Positions 12,060-23,639 of a DNA stretch of 64,000 nucleotides are shown piece after piece; position 1 is the first letter of the stretch, and every line of letters starts with the position of its first letter. The translations under genes and the position numbers were made by a program. Under the pieces are notes generated by a model that did no database searches, had not been told where the DNA came from, and worked only from the letters and a program-made list of their open reading frames with translations. This DNA comes from Cryptomeria japonica. Lineage: Eukaryota > Streptophyta > Pinopsida > Cupressales > Cupressaceae. Location of the stretch: NCBI RefSeq assembly GCF_030272615.1, contig NC_081415.1:505377373-505441372 (forward strand). Direction: 5' to 3'.

Positions 12060-13260
12060 CTTAAGCCTTGTAAGACTTATAAGCCCTTTCAGGTCCATTA
12101 TTCGGACATGAGCACAAATACAAAGGATAATACCTCTATTGAGGAAGAAAAATGGGATGTTGATGGAGGAGAAGGGGAGTCTAAGCATACTTCTCCCAAT
12201 AAATCCCTAAAAAATGAACTAAAGCCCAAATTTATTGGTCTAATGGCTCTTTTACTAATGAAGATGAGGATGAGCATAATTTTATAGATGAGTAAAAGAG
12301 AAAATATGACCTTGACAAAGGAAAGGGTAAATAAAGCTTCTATGGAGGTCAACAAATGGGTAGTGGGGAAAGGTAAGGAGACTTAGAAAGGAAAATAAAG
12401 TGTTGGTGAGGATAAGATATTAATGGGGAGGAGGGTAAGGATGAGATAGAGGAGTTTGATTCTAATCAAAATAATGAACAACATGAGCTTGGGGAGGATG
12501 ATATCTTGGGTTTCAATAGTAACAAGGATCACATTGTTGATGTCATTAGTTTGGCCAAAGATGGGGCTATGGGATAATTTAGGTTGTCTAAGTGGTTTTA
12601 TATTGAGATCAACCTTATTAATGTGAGATTGCAAGCTCTATAAAGTAGGTTGGAGAAATTTTAAGGTGGGGCGGATCATGAGAAGAGCAAGGATGATAAC
12701 TTTAAATGTTGTCAATTTTAGAGGAGGCGGAAAAGGACATTAAAATTATAAGAAATGACTATTAAGGGAAAATAAAAATGCTAAAGGAAACCATCCATAA
12801 AGTGCATTAGAAACTTGAAACTATGGTTAAAGTTAGCCAAACAACCATCCAAGATAGTTTTGAAGGGCTCTGGATACTCAACAATAAAGTTAAGAATACG
12901 AAGACTGGGGAATGGGAGAAGAAAGGTAAATGCATTGGTTATGATATTGGTGATGTTGGTAAAGTTAAAAAAGGTGATGTTTCTAGTGTTGATGCTGCTA
13001 AAGATAAAGGTAAAAAGATTTCTTCTCAATTGTAGGGCCCATATACCAAAACTCACAACCATTTTAAGCCTGTGGAGGACCAGAAAAAGCTTATTCAAGA
13101 GGTAGTCAATCTTCATGATCACCTAATCCAAAAAGATATCAGAGATGCTCATATCTTGAAGGAATTACAAAAGTATTTTTTGGTTCTTTGTCTCTATTTT
13201 GTTTCCTATTGTTTTGTTGATGGTTGGTTGTTGGTTCACTGTTGTTTTCCTTTAAGATAA
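12060..13260 (+). pseudogene. Acidic linker, coiled-coil and hydrophobic tail, probably continuing the ORF at 11470
   Basis: After the preceding frame, frames in different registers encode an acidic stretch (12109-12280, rich in E, D, S and K), more acidic sequence to about 12640, and a lysine-rich segment (12815-13035). A coiled-coil-like VEDQKKLIQEVVNLHDHLIQ stretch (13072-13150) is followed by a terminal hydrophobic segment (about 13170-13250, FLVLCLYFVSYCFVDGWLLV). An AATAAA-like signal occurs near 13311. The order globular domain, acidic linker, coil, membrane-like end suggests one decayed protein, possibly an envelope-like accessory ORF of a retroelement. This is inference. Confidence 0.35.
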
Positions 13261-14293
13261 CATTTTGTTGTATAGGGTTTCAAGGTCCCCTTCAAAACTT
13301 ATTTTATCTTTAATAAAATACAATCATTTTATATTGATTCAATCCAACTGACAATTCAATTTTAAGCAATCAGGTTCAATTCTACACGCGCAAAGATTGG
13401 TTTCATGTAAATGTAGGTAAATCGAAGCAAAGTTTAATCAATTTATATATTCTAGGACATTTGTTTGATAAAGCACTTAAATTTAGCAATGTGGTGAGTT
13501 GGTTTCCTACATATTTAATGTCATTTTCTCATCTTGAGAATCTAACTAAATAACCTATTTAAATTTATTTAATTTCAACTTTTATTATTTCCATTCTCAA
13601 CTTGATTATCTAGGTTGATTATTTATTTAACTGACCTAGATTACTTAGGTGAGCATTTTTTTCCTTATATAAAATGGCGAACTCCTATTTCTTTCACCCT
13701 ATAGGATTTCATTTAAAAAAAATTCTTCTCCATTAAGATTATAGCTATGATATGTTTTTATTGTTATACACTTATTTTAGTTTTAATTAGGGTTTGGATC
13801 CACCCCGAAGTATTTAGTGTTGCTTTATCTATACCATGTAATTTAGACTTTATTGTGAAATCTCTTTGATCCCTACACTAGCACTGTTTGGATTTAAGAT
13901 TTAATCATTATTTTCCAAATTTAATCATTTCTATTTTTCTACTCTCATATAAAACTAACCCTTATCATGGACTCCTCTTTATGCCTTGATGGAGATTTTT
14001 CTTCCCTCTTATCATAAGCAATAATTGTATTTTTGTGTTGCCTCCCTATATGTTGTTTGCCTTAAGATTCTTTCGACTAGGTATATGATTTTCATCATAA
14101 ATATATGTTTTACAACCCTAACAAAGGCAAGTGACATAATGTTTACACATCTATGTGTTTTGATGGATATATTTCCTTTACATATGCATGATATTGGATC
14201 ATAAGCTATCTATATGTGATCGTGTGTTTTATCATTCTATGATATGTTATTCCATGTTTATTTTTATTTGTATCATTGCATATGCCTAAGATG
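13261..14293. other. Spacer, no gene seen
   Basis: AT-rich sequence without supported coding potential or element ends. It finishes with AGATG (14289-14293), which is the left target-site copy of the LTR element starting at 14294. Confidence 0.6.
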
Positions 14294-15852
14294 TGTTAGA
14301 GCATATCTATCTATTAGTTGTTTTTTTACAACTAGTTATGTCTTTTTCCTTAAGTTCACTTAAGAGTGCTTGCTTCTTGTAAAGGGTGAAAAATTAGGGT
14401 TTCACTCTTTAATGTAGTAAAACCACTAATTTTTGCTTAAGGACCTTTACATTAGGGAAAGATGAAATTTGATAGATCTAGCCTTGATAGATCCAGATTT
14501 TGATCAGATTCCTGGTTTCTTAGATGAAACTCTTCTTTCCCATTTAGTTGAATTATTTTAATTAAAGATGCTGAAATTAGGGTAAATGTATGGAAATTGA
14601 AGCAATTGTCCATAAATGGTGAGCTACAATCATCAAACAGAGCCATAAAATTGGATCTGAGTAGTAGATGAAGGTTCAAATATGTTCCCAAAGCTCGAAT
14701 TGAATTGTCGAGACCGTGGTGGTGGTCGGCCTGGTCCTCCGAACTTTCTGTCGTCCAAAAGGGAACCCATTCGTCTCTATGAATAATGTTGTTCCTTCGA
14801 AACATAGCTTTGTACCTGTTCCTACACACAGTAGAAAGTGGAAAACGATTGGGAATAGGGGTTTGCCTTAGGTCAAACCTTGATTTTGGAATTAAGCATG
14901 AAATAAAATTGAAATGTGAATGAAGTACCGTAATGAAAATGTTTTCCTTTTGAGGGAAAGGCTGAAAATATTTGAAACACTAATGTTATACCCTTTTTAT
15001 GAAGTTTTGTTTGTCTTCACAAAGAATTAGGGTTTCATGTAGATAGTCTTCATAAAACATAGAACATGAATGTCATCTCTAATGCTTGGAAGAAGATTGA
15101 TTGCTTGCTCACTTGAATTTGTTGGATGTGATTGAGGAGTTGAATTCAGTCGTTAAGTTTGAAATGAGAGGGGTAGACCTCCTTTTATACATGCTAGTTG
15201 AAAAATAAATTAATTTTTTGACACAGACTGACATGGGATCCAGGTTCCCGCTCAAATCATGTTACTGTCATGAGCCCCCAAAATGAGCCCTATTTGGGAG
15301 GACCATGGTGTTGGGCACCCTGGTCCTTGAGGACCATGGTATCCAATAGTCTTGGACATCAAGGTCCCATGATCTTGGGGAGAGAAATGCAGATAGTGAA
15401 AATTTGAGTTTGATACATGGCGTGAGTAGGATCGGGGCTTCAATCAAGCCTTAGAGGGTGAATGCCAAAGTGAGGGCCTAAGTGAGGACAAAATTGTAAG
15501 GGAGTACAATTTAAGACACTACACAAGTCTATTTTAGCTTTTGTGCATCTAACTTTATTTAGAGTTGAGCTTTATTTAGCTCCTCATGCTTTCACTTTAG
15601 TTCTCTTAAATTTAGCTATGAGATTTCTTTATAAGCACCTCATTGTACAATTGTAATTCATTCTATATTATTTGCTTTTGAGTAATATAAAATTTATTTG
15701 TACAACTCTCATTTGTGGAAGGTGTTTTGTTTGTTGTTTTATCTTGTTGGACTATGTTGTAAAATTCAAAATGGTATCATAACTTTGAAAATTTAACATG
15801 GTATCATAGCTTTGAAAATTCAACATGGTATCAGAGTTTTGAAACTTCAACA
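14294..15852 (+). repeat. 5' LTR of the 14-18 kb element, split by an insertion
   Basis: The left part (14294-about 14380) and right part (about 15529-15852) align with the 3' LTR at 17838-18231. Shared landmarks are the TTCCTTAAGTTCACT block, ATTTTAGCTTTTGTGCATC, and a GAGTAATATA block. The LTR ends in three 27-bp units before the functional PBS at 15853, whereas the 3' LTR has two. Confidence 0.85.
14381..15528. mobile_element. Unidentified ~1.15-kb insertion inside the 5' LTR
   Basis: The 3' LTR has an uninterrupted TTGCTTCTATTTTAG where this LTR has TTGCTTCT, then ~1.15 kb, then TCTATTTTAG. TCT is therefore a possible 3-bp target duplication. The ends TTGTAAAGGGTG and CACTACACAAG are weakly inverted. 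No coding domain is visible; open frames at 14452-14829 and 15252-15443 match nothing I know. It could be a small DNA transposon or a fragment of another LTR element. Confidence 0.55.
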
Positions 15853-15864
15853 TGGTATCAAAGC
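15772..15864 (+). repeat. Four tandem 27-bp units, each starting with a PBS-like TGGTATCA
   Basis: TGGTATCA starts at 15772, 15799, 15826 and 15853, exactly 27 bp apart. Between them lie near-identical TTTGAAAATTCAACA-like spacers. The last copy is the presumptive functional PBS, since CA at 15851-15852 ends the LTR. The 3' LTR carries two degenerate copies at 18178 and 18205 and stops precisely one period later, at the target duplication. Confidence 0.9.
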
Positions 15865-17837
15865 ACATATTTGGAATGCCCCTTCTCAAACTTTGAGGGT
15901 TTATTTAATTAGAAGTGTTGTAGGGTCCTAGATTTACTTTTTTGTGGATCTAGAAGTGGACAATTTTTTTATCATTTTTGGAGCAAAATTGGCATCATCA
16001 TTGCATCTGAAGCATCTAAAAATGCTATTTTGGACTATCATTTTGTCAAAATCTAAGAAGTTGAAATTTGGGGTCAAATCGGCCGAGGGCATGAAAATTG
16101 AGGCAAAATTTGGGGGTATCTAAAGAATCTTGGCAATTTGAAGTGTAACAGAGGTCATCTTCAAGCTCAAGAGGCCCAAGAATCCTAAAATCTCCTATCA
16201 ATTAATTGGAATTGGATTTTTTTAGAAAATTTCTATTTTAAAAAACTTTCTATTTTCAAAAAAAAAATTGTTTTTGAAAATTTTCTATTTTTGAAAAAAT
16301 TGTAATTTTTGAAAACTATATATTTTCAAACAGTTGCTATTTTTAGAAATTTCCATTTTTGGGAACCCTTCAAGCCTTCCAAACCATAAAAAGAAGCAAT
16401 TGGTTTTTCACTCATAACTTCGTCATACATAGTCGAAATTAGGCAAATGAGATATCTTTGAAAAGGTGGTTTAGAGGGATATCTAGTTTTGTAGGCGATT
16501 TGATTATATTTTGTACCAATTTTTACACCAGGCCTCCAAATACAACTTATAGTTTTGTGCTTTCGAGGCCATATCTTGCACATTCGGACTGCATTTTTCG
16601 ACTTCTGCATAGCTTTGAAAATCTCTCAGAGTCACCTATTCAAATATATTGTTAGCTTTTCTAGATTTCTCTTCAAGTGACATTAATTTGGTATTTTTTT
16701 TTTTCAATTCATGGCTGATTAATTGGTTTCTTTGGCTCCTAGAATCTTTTTGTTTGCAGTAGATGACTTCTCTTGGGTTATCCTACAACACTTTTCCCTA
16801 TTTTGGCATTTTGAACATCCTTCTCATGCACTTTTTTTCTTGTAGACACACTGGGATAAAATGCCACTCTTGTATATGGTTTTGGGGGATTTTGCACATT
16901 TTGTTGTGCCTTATTTTATACATGCACTGTATTATAAAGTGTTATGGGGGGTTGTGTAGTGCCTTTTATTTTGAGATTACACCTTTGTCTAGTGAGTGTC
17001 CCTCCACAACAACATCAAACCCTAGAGATTCTTGTCTTGTGCATGTTTGCATTAGTTGCATGATATTTTTTAGTTGCGGGTACTTTCTTAAGCACATTCA
17101 AAGTCTCCTTCATGAACTTCATGGTGACACACAGTTTCAGTGGACTTGTCACGCCTCTCCCTTGGCAAAATTAGGGGGGGGTTACTAGTGTTAGTGCTAA
17201 TGCTTCCTTGGTTTCACTTTGGAGCTAATTACTCTTGCATTCTAGTTTTGTGGAGGTGACCTTCCATCTTTTGTTGTTGATCAATTTTCTTCAAACTATT
17301 GGCACTTATATTTTCAACAAGCAATTTTCTCTTACATGGTTGAGTAGTGTCGTTGGGGTCACTCATGCAAATTCATGTGCCATCTTTATCTTTGACTGAC
17401 AAAAATATTTTTACCTTTGTTTTCCATCTAATTATTCAAGTAGTGTCGTTGGGGGAACTCATGCAAATTGTTGTCTTCTTGATCCTAACCATCATCTTGG
17501 TTTCAGAGGAGGTTCTTCATTCAACACTATAGCAGCTATCATTCAATAGTTGTCTACCACTTCTTTGTGCTTCGAGGATGTCCTTGATGTTCCTATTATT
17601 TTGGTACATTTTCTTGGAGGCTTCTTAGTCCTTCATTTCTTTTTTAGTAGTTCATGTTTATTTTCATTTTCATTTCTCTTTTGGAGAGGGTTTTTTTTAT
17701 ACGTGGTTTTTCTCTGCTAAGAGAGACTTCATTGGTTTGTACATGGGTACCTAATAAGGCCTTTTGTTTCTAGGACCCATTTCTACATTCATGCATTTAG
17801 AGTTTTCTACTCACCCTAAGTTTCACTTAAGGGGGGG
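15865..17837 (+). other. Non-coding internal region of the non-autonomous element
   Basis: About 2 kb without gag or pol similarity. It contains an AT-rich tract built from TTTTGAAAATTT-like motifs (16200-16360) and two copies of AGTAGTGTCGTTGGGG....ACTCATGCAAATT about 98 bp apart (around 17343 and 17441). An open frame at 16763-17188 is hydrophobic and has no recognisable family; I treat it as chance. Confidence 0.6.
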
Positions 17838-18231
17838 TGTTAGAGAATATTTAGTTATCGGTTTCTTTTTTACCACTAATTATGCTTTTTTCCTTAAGTT
17901 CACTCAGGACTACTTGCTTCTATTTTAGCTTTTGTGCATCTAGCTTTATTTAGAGTTGATATTTACTTATCTCCTCATACTTGCAATTTAGTTCTCCTAA
18001 ATTTAGCTCTATGGTTTCTTTATAAGAACCTCATTATATAATTGTAATATATTATGTATTCTTTACTTTTGAGTAATATAGCATTCATTTGTGTAGCTCT
18101 CATTTGTGGAAGTTTTTTTGTTTGTCGTTTGATCTTGCAAGCTTTTGTTGCAAACTTTTGTGTTATAAAATTCAACATGGTATTAGATCTTTTAAAATTC
18201 AACATGGCATGAGAGATTTGAAACTTTAACA
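17838..18231 (+). repeat. 3' LTR of the 14-18 kb element
   Basis: Starts TGTTAGAG directly after the G-rich polypurine tract and ends in AACA at 18231, followed by the target-site copy AGATT. It includes two 27-bp PBS-like units (18178-18231), which shows that those repeats belong to the LTR itself rather than to the internal region. Confidence 0.85.
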
Positions 18232-18252
18232 AGATTATGTACATTAGGGTTT

Positions 18253-19600
18253 TGTTGGCCTTTTATTGACCATATCTTGGAGTAGCTTGAGGGATCATCC
18301 AAACTATTGTATGATGTCATTTATGGTGCTCTTGTTGGATTATTGGGGAGATTGTTGGATTTGGTTGTTCATTGCTACTGCTAGGATATTCTGTTGTCTT
18401 TGATTTCAACATATTACTATGGTCTATTCCGCTGAGTTTGGGAAGAGTTTTTGATCCGATTTTGTAGTTTGGTTTTGATGATTACTATTTTGTAGAATCT
18501 GGTATTTTCTTCGGTATATTCCGATGTGATAAAATCTTGTGCTGAGACTTTGGATTATTGTTTGGGATGATCTTGTGTATCTTCATTTCAAATGTTTCAT
18601 GATTTGGTGCTCTACAAGTTATCTTTCCTCATGACAGTTGTTGATTGGTTGTGTTCTTGAGCTTTGAGACGTTGACCGATGAAGATTTGAAAAGAGGTGT
18701 TGGTGCAACTGTTCCAGATGATTCTAATGCTCTTGCTAGTGTTTCCTAGTTGTGTCCTGTTTGTTTTGGCAATCTGCATTGATCGTTGTGCAAGTTTTTG
18801 GTGATTTCTATGAACCGGTGATTATTTTTCGTGTTATGCAGTATTTTTGGTGGTGTAGCGTGTTGCGGTTGATCTTGGTGGGATTTCCAATGGATGTAAT
18901 CATTTGAGAATTTGAACTAGGTCCATGCTATGTAATGTAAATCATAATATTGGTCTGGTGGTTGATCTTTGTATCGTGCAATGTATTTTTTGTAATTGTG
19001 AGTTGAGGATTGAGGGTTTAGGCAACCTTGTTATCAAGGTTGATGATTTGTATATATACATGAGATGCTTATGTAATTTAGGTGTCGATATTATGTCTGC
19101 ATTATCAGAGAGAGGTGATTGTGCAAACAAGAGAGTTATCATTCAGTGAAGTGTTGAGGTGAGATTGGTGCTGCAGAGCATACAATTGTGCTTAACCAAA
19201 ACTGTCATCAGGCATTTGTAGATGCTATCATTGCAGTTCATTCTTTATGGATTGTAGTCTGAATCATATTGTAAGTCAATGAGACTTCCTTGAGGGTTGT
19301 AGCCTTCCGAGCATATATCTTTTGAGCAATGAGCTCTAGGTAGTGTGCCTAAATGCATGTGCATTCCCCATTGTAATATTTTCACATACTACTGCAAAGT
19401 ATCATCTTACCGTGGGTAGGTTCCCACTGTGGTTTTTCCCTTGATTGAGTTTTCCATGTCAAAATATTGGTGTTGTGTATTGTGCTGTTAATTATCTATT
19501 TGTTGCTGCAGTTTATCGGTTTATGTTTTGGAGTTTAATTATCTATATCTGGTGAAGACTGATTCACCCCCCCCTCTCAGTATTCCTTCTTGATTGCTGG
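18253..19600 (+). mobile_element. Probable solo LTR of a SIRE-like copia family
   Basis: It starts near TGTTGGCC (18253) and contains the same ordered landmarks as the LTRs at 25230-26526, 31651-32740 and 37871-38937. These are GAGCAATGAGCTCTAGG, AAATGCATGTGCATTCCCC, a GTGGTTTTTCCCTTGATTG block, and a terminal CTGATTCACCCCCCCC stretch near 19560-19575. No gag or pol of this family adjoins it, so it is a solo LTR or a fragment. The right end is approximate and no target duplication was found. Confidence 0.65.
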
Positions 19601-20271
19601 TAACAACTCCCTTCTTCCATGACATATTTACCTTTGAGCACTATTCCTACATGTTATGATTCTTATTTCTATACCCTTATATTTATATTTCTTTGATGGT
19701 CCATCTTATGAGTCTAAGAATCATGTTTTATGTGATTTATTATCTAACATATTATAATGATGATATATCTTATGAGCATATCTCTTATATCTCGTGTTAA
19801 AATTTCCTTATGTTCGTGGCTTGCTAATAAAGTGAATGAAATAGATCCACACCCCTCCACATTGAGTTTTGTGACTTCTTTGATCTTCTAAAGCCGACCT
19901 ACACATTTTGGTGGAGATGAGACTTAGTAGGTCTAGTTGAAGTCGAGGCAGGTTGCTCCTAATACTTGTAGCTAATATTTAATCACTTTCTAAGGTCATT
20001 GGAGAGAATATTTGTTAGTTAGGGAGTTGGGAGTTATGATTAGAAAGATATTTTCTATAGTTTGTTTGTAATAAGCCTATGGTGACCCATTTACCTACAT
20101 GTGGGGCCTATGAGGACTCATGTATTATGCCTATGGGATGCTTGTGGGCATGTATGAACTCCGTTATAGCCAATGAAATTGTGTATTTGTTTATGTTGTT
20201 AATAATTGTGTTAAATTTTATTGCAAGGTTGGATAATCCTTTTTAGACCCTCCATCCTTGACTGCATCAAG

Positions 20272-20284
20272 TGGTATTAGAGTA
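20272..20284 (+). other. Primer-binding site of the gypsy element
   Basis: TGGTATTAGAGTA follows the putative LTR end (CA at 20268-20269). It is the initiator-Met-tRNA PBS TGGTATCAGAGCA carrying two C-to-T changes, a pattern expected for methylated repeats. Confidence 0.75.
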
Positions 20285-20639
20285 ATACTCAAATCCTTTG
20301 GGAGTGTGCATTCCAAAAGGCAATGGTGTGGATAGACCGCTAACATAAGGTAAACTATAGGTGTTGATAACAAAGCACAACATTAAGGCAGTTGCTACTC
20401 TAAGTTAGACCACTAACCTGAGGTAGTCACACCTAATCCAAAGGAAATATGTTGTTGAGGATAATTGGATAGTGATGACTAATGTCATCAGAAGGGTAGA
20501 GGAGATGATGGTCATGATGATAGAAATGAAGAATTGACTGGATGTCATAGAGGAGGATAAGCGAAAGAGCACAAACCCTATATCAAAGGAGGAGAATGAT
20601 GATGAGTTAAGGGTCCAAGAGTAGAATGAATATATTTAA

Positions 20640-21530
20640 GAGGAATACAAATCATACTAGATCAAGATGATGAAGGATATCACCACAATTTCAAAAAAGG
20701 CAAAGGATAAAGATCCCTAGCTATGCCAAAACTTTGAATATGGAGGAATTTATTAACTAGATAAATGAGGTGGAAGTGTACTTTAAGTATGAAAAGGTTG
20801 AAGATCAAGAGTGAGTCAAATTTACCAAAACCAAATAGAAAGGACATGCTTCTATTTGGTGGAAGGAAGTACAATTATATGGAAACTAAAGAGGGAAGGA
20901 GCATATCACAAAATGGAAAAGAATAGTGGTAAAACTAAAAATTCAATTTATACCTATTGGCAATGAGTGGAGATGTTGAATAAACTCCAAAACTTGTGAT
21001 AGAGGGAATAGACAGTGAAGGACTACACTGAAGAGTTTCATAAGATGATAATAAGAACTATACATAGAAAAGTGAGAAGGGAGAAAGTGGTGCGGTACAT
21101 CAATGGCCTCAAAACCAACATTTAAGAGAAATTAAGCCTGGTGTGGATAACTACCATGGAGGAAGCCTACCAATTTGCACCGAAGGTAGAGGAAAATCTA
21201 GCTAGGAGGGTAGAATGGATGTTAGGAAGCAAAAACCAGAGGATTCTAAAAGATTGGTCACAACACAATGAGAGGAGGTCATACAATGAAAAATAAAGGG
21301 AGGAGATCTTATTAGAAAGAGGAGTGTAGATCTAGGGAAGATTCCTATCACAACAAAAAGGGAGAGAAGAGAATCCCATCATAGTGATGAATACCAGTGG
21401 AATGAAAGGAGATTTGATCAAGGATCATTTTGGGGACCTTGTTTCAAGTGCAGGGAGGTAGGACATCATGTCTTTGAATGCTACTAAGGAAGTGCAAGGA
21501 AGCATTGGGAGACTAAAGTCAAAACAACAT
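20640..21530 (+). pseudogene. gypsy gag remnant with CCHC zinc knuckle
   Basis: The capsid region reads as broken blocks in the canonical order: MEEFI..INEVEVYFKYEKV, then KGHASIWWKEVQLYG, then WKRIVVKLKIQFIP, then YTEEFHK. These match plant gypsy Retrotrans_gag proteins. A complete C-x2-C-x4-H-x4-C knuckle, CFKCREVGHHVFEC, lies at 21440-21481. Gag would form the particle and bind genomic RNA. Numerous stops, many of TAG type, interrupt it. Confidence 0.8.
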
Positions 21531-21599
21531 ATGTTGAGGAAGAAACAAATTGACCATTCAGCTCCACGAGATGCCTAGAAAGAGGAGAACCATTGGTCA

Positions 21600-23420
21600 T
21601 GAGAAGAGCCCTATTGCAGATAAAGGTCAAGGAGAAATTGGCACCAAGAACCTCTCCCAAACAAGATGCAAGTCATGAGGCAAATGTTGTACTATTATCA
21701 TTGAAAACAATATCACAAATAATTTGGTGTCATAAAAGATGGTCCAAAAGATGAACTCAAAGAGGATGAAACACCTAAATCCATACAAGATTATTGGGAT
21801 TTAAGATGATCACAAGATCTGGTAAGTGAGCAATGCCTTTTCAAATTTCATATTGGGTCATATAAGGATGAAGTGTTGTGTGATATTATATAAATGGATG
21901 CTTGTAATTTGTTATTGGGGAGACCTTGATAGTATGATAGAAAGGGCATACATGATAGGAGAGAGAAAACCTACACTATGATCATGAATGGGAGGAAGGA
22001 CATCTTGATTCCTCTAGAGGAAGGGCAGAAGAAAGTGGTGTGCAATAATGTAAGAATCTGTTTGGTAGATGGTAGGAAGTTCCTAGATTGATTGAATCAA
22101 GAGAATGCCTATATTTCACTCATTCCAAGGAAGTGCAATAATAAAGACTTAGAAGGCACCATCACAAAGGAAGAAGAAGTACTGCAAAAGGTCTTGGAGT
22201 TGCTAAACGAGTATCAAGATATTGTGTTAGAGAATGCTCTGGAAGGATTTCTATTGATCCATAGTATCAACCATCACATAGATCTCATGCATGAGGCAAG
22301 TTTGCATAACAAAGTGATATATCGATGGACATTGGCGAAGAATGTAGAGGTGAGTAGATAGGTGTAGGATTTTCTAGAGAAGGGACTGATCTAGGGAGCC
22401 TAAGATCTTTTATGGTACCTATTGTCTTGGCACCAAATAAATATGGGGAATGGAGGATGTGCAATGATTATAGAGCCATTAAGAAGATAACAATCAAGTA
22501 TGGGTTTCCTTTACTAAGGATGGATGACATTGTGGACTATTTGAGTTGTGTAAGATACTTCACCAAGATTGATATCAAGAGTGGATATCATTAGATCAGA
22601 ATTCAGAAAGGTTTTGAATGGAAGACTGCATTCAAGACCAATAAAGGACTGTATGAGTGGTTTGTCATGTCATTTCGACTCACTAATGTACCAATAAATT
22701 TTATGCTGTTGATGAATAAATTATTGAAGGAGTTTATAGGTAGTTTCCTCGTTGCTTACTTAGATGACATTTTGATTTTTAGCAGGGAAAAAAAGAGAAG
22801 AAAATATAAGACACATCAAACATTCCAATGGCTGAGGGAAGATATATTCTTGATTATCATCAAGAAGTGCACTTTCATGAAGACAAAGATGGTTTATTTG
22901 GGGTTTGTTATCTCTATGAAAGGATTGAAGATTGACCCAAAGATGGTGAGAGTGATTGTAGAATGGCCAAAACCAATAGACATTAGAGAGGTAAGATATT
23001 TTCATGGCTTGGAAAGCTTTTACTTGAATTTCATTAGGAATTTTATCACCATATGAAAAAATGATGGAGACCATGAGAGGAGATCCAAAAGATTATTAGT
23101 GGATGTCTAGAGCATAGAAGAGTTTAGATTTTTTGAAGCAAAAGGTGATGGAGCAACTAGTACTAGCCTTACTAGATCTCAACAATATTTCAAGTAGATT
23201 GTGATGCTAATGATAGTGATATAAGAGCATTCCTAAGTTATAAAGGAAGACAAATTGCATATTTAAGTGAGAAGTTGAATTATGTTTGAAGAAGATACTC
23301 AATCTATGATAAATAATTCTATGCCACAATTCAAGCACTAAAGAAGTGGAGGTATTATTTGCTACCAAAGGAGTTTGTGTTGTATACCAACTATCAATCA
23401 CTCTAGTACCCATATAGACA
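21600..23420 (+). pseudogene. gypsy protease, reverse transcriptase and RNase H remnant
   Basis: A protease C-terminal block (VLCDII..MDACNLLLGRP) lies at about 21870-21930. The RT has EWRMCNDYRAIKKITIKYGFP (about 22445-22510), FTKIDIKSGYH (22559-22591), the MSFRLTNVPINFM block (22667-22705) and the active site YLDD (22757-22768). RNase H follows as VDCDANDSDIRAFLSYKGRQ to YATIQALKKWRYYLLPKEF (about 23200-23380). In intact elements these copy RNA into DNA and degrade the RNA strand. The reading frame is broken throughout by stops. Confidence 0.85.
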
Positions 23421-23639
23421 AAGAAATTTAAGTCAAAGGCACATGTGGTGGGTGGAATTAATGTAGAGCTATACCTTTGTCTTGAAGCGCTAGAGTGGGA
23501 AGTCAAACAAGGTTGCTGATATACTAAACAAAAGAGTAAACCTAATGATGCAGATGAGGGTGACAGTATTGGGATTTGAGGAGCTAAAGCATTTATATGA
23601 AGATGATCCAAATTTTGTAGAGGCCTAGAAGGCAAGCAG

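Larger units (their letters stand above)
14294..18231 (+). mobile_element. Non-autonomous LTR retrotransposon (no gag or pol), PBS for initiator Met tRNA
   Basis: Two LTRs beginning TGTTAGAG (14294 and 17838) flank a ~2-kb internal region. The primer-binding site TGGTATCAAAGC (15853-15864) follows the 5' LTR, and a CTTAAGGGGGGG polypurine tract (17826-17837) precedes the 3' LTR. Flanking AGATG (14289-14293) and AGATT (18232-18236) form a 4/5-matching target duplication. The internal region has no gag, RT or integrase, so mobilisation would have needed another element's proteins. The 5' LTR is split by a ~1.15-kb insertion. Both LTRs end in 27-bp repeats that contain PBS-like sequence. Confidence 0.85.

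Noticed and set aside
16763-17188. 141-codon hydrophobic plus-strand frame
   Set aside because: Lies in the non-coding interior of a non-autonomous LTR element; no domain and no support from a homologous copy.
18925-19149. Small overlapping frames on both strands
   Set aside because: Inside an LTR; open by chance.
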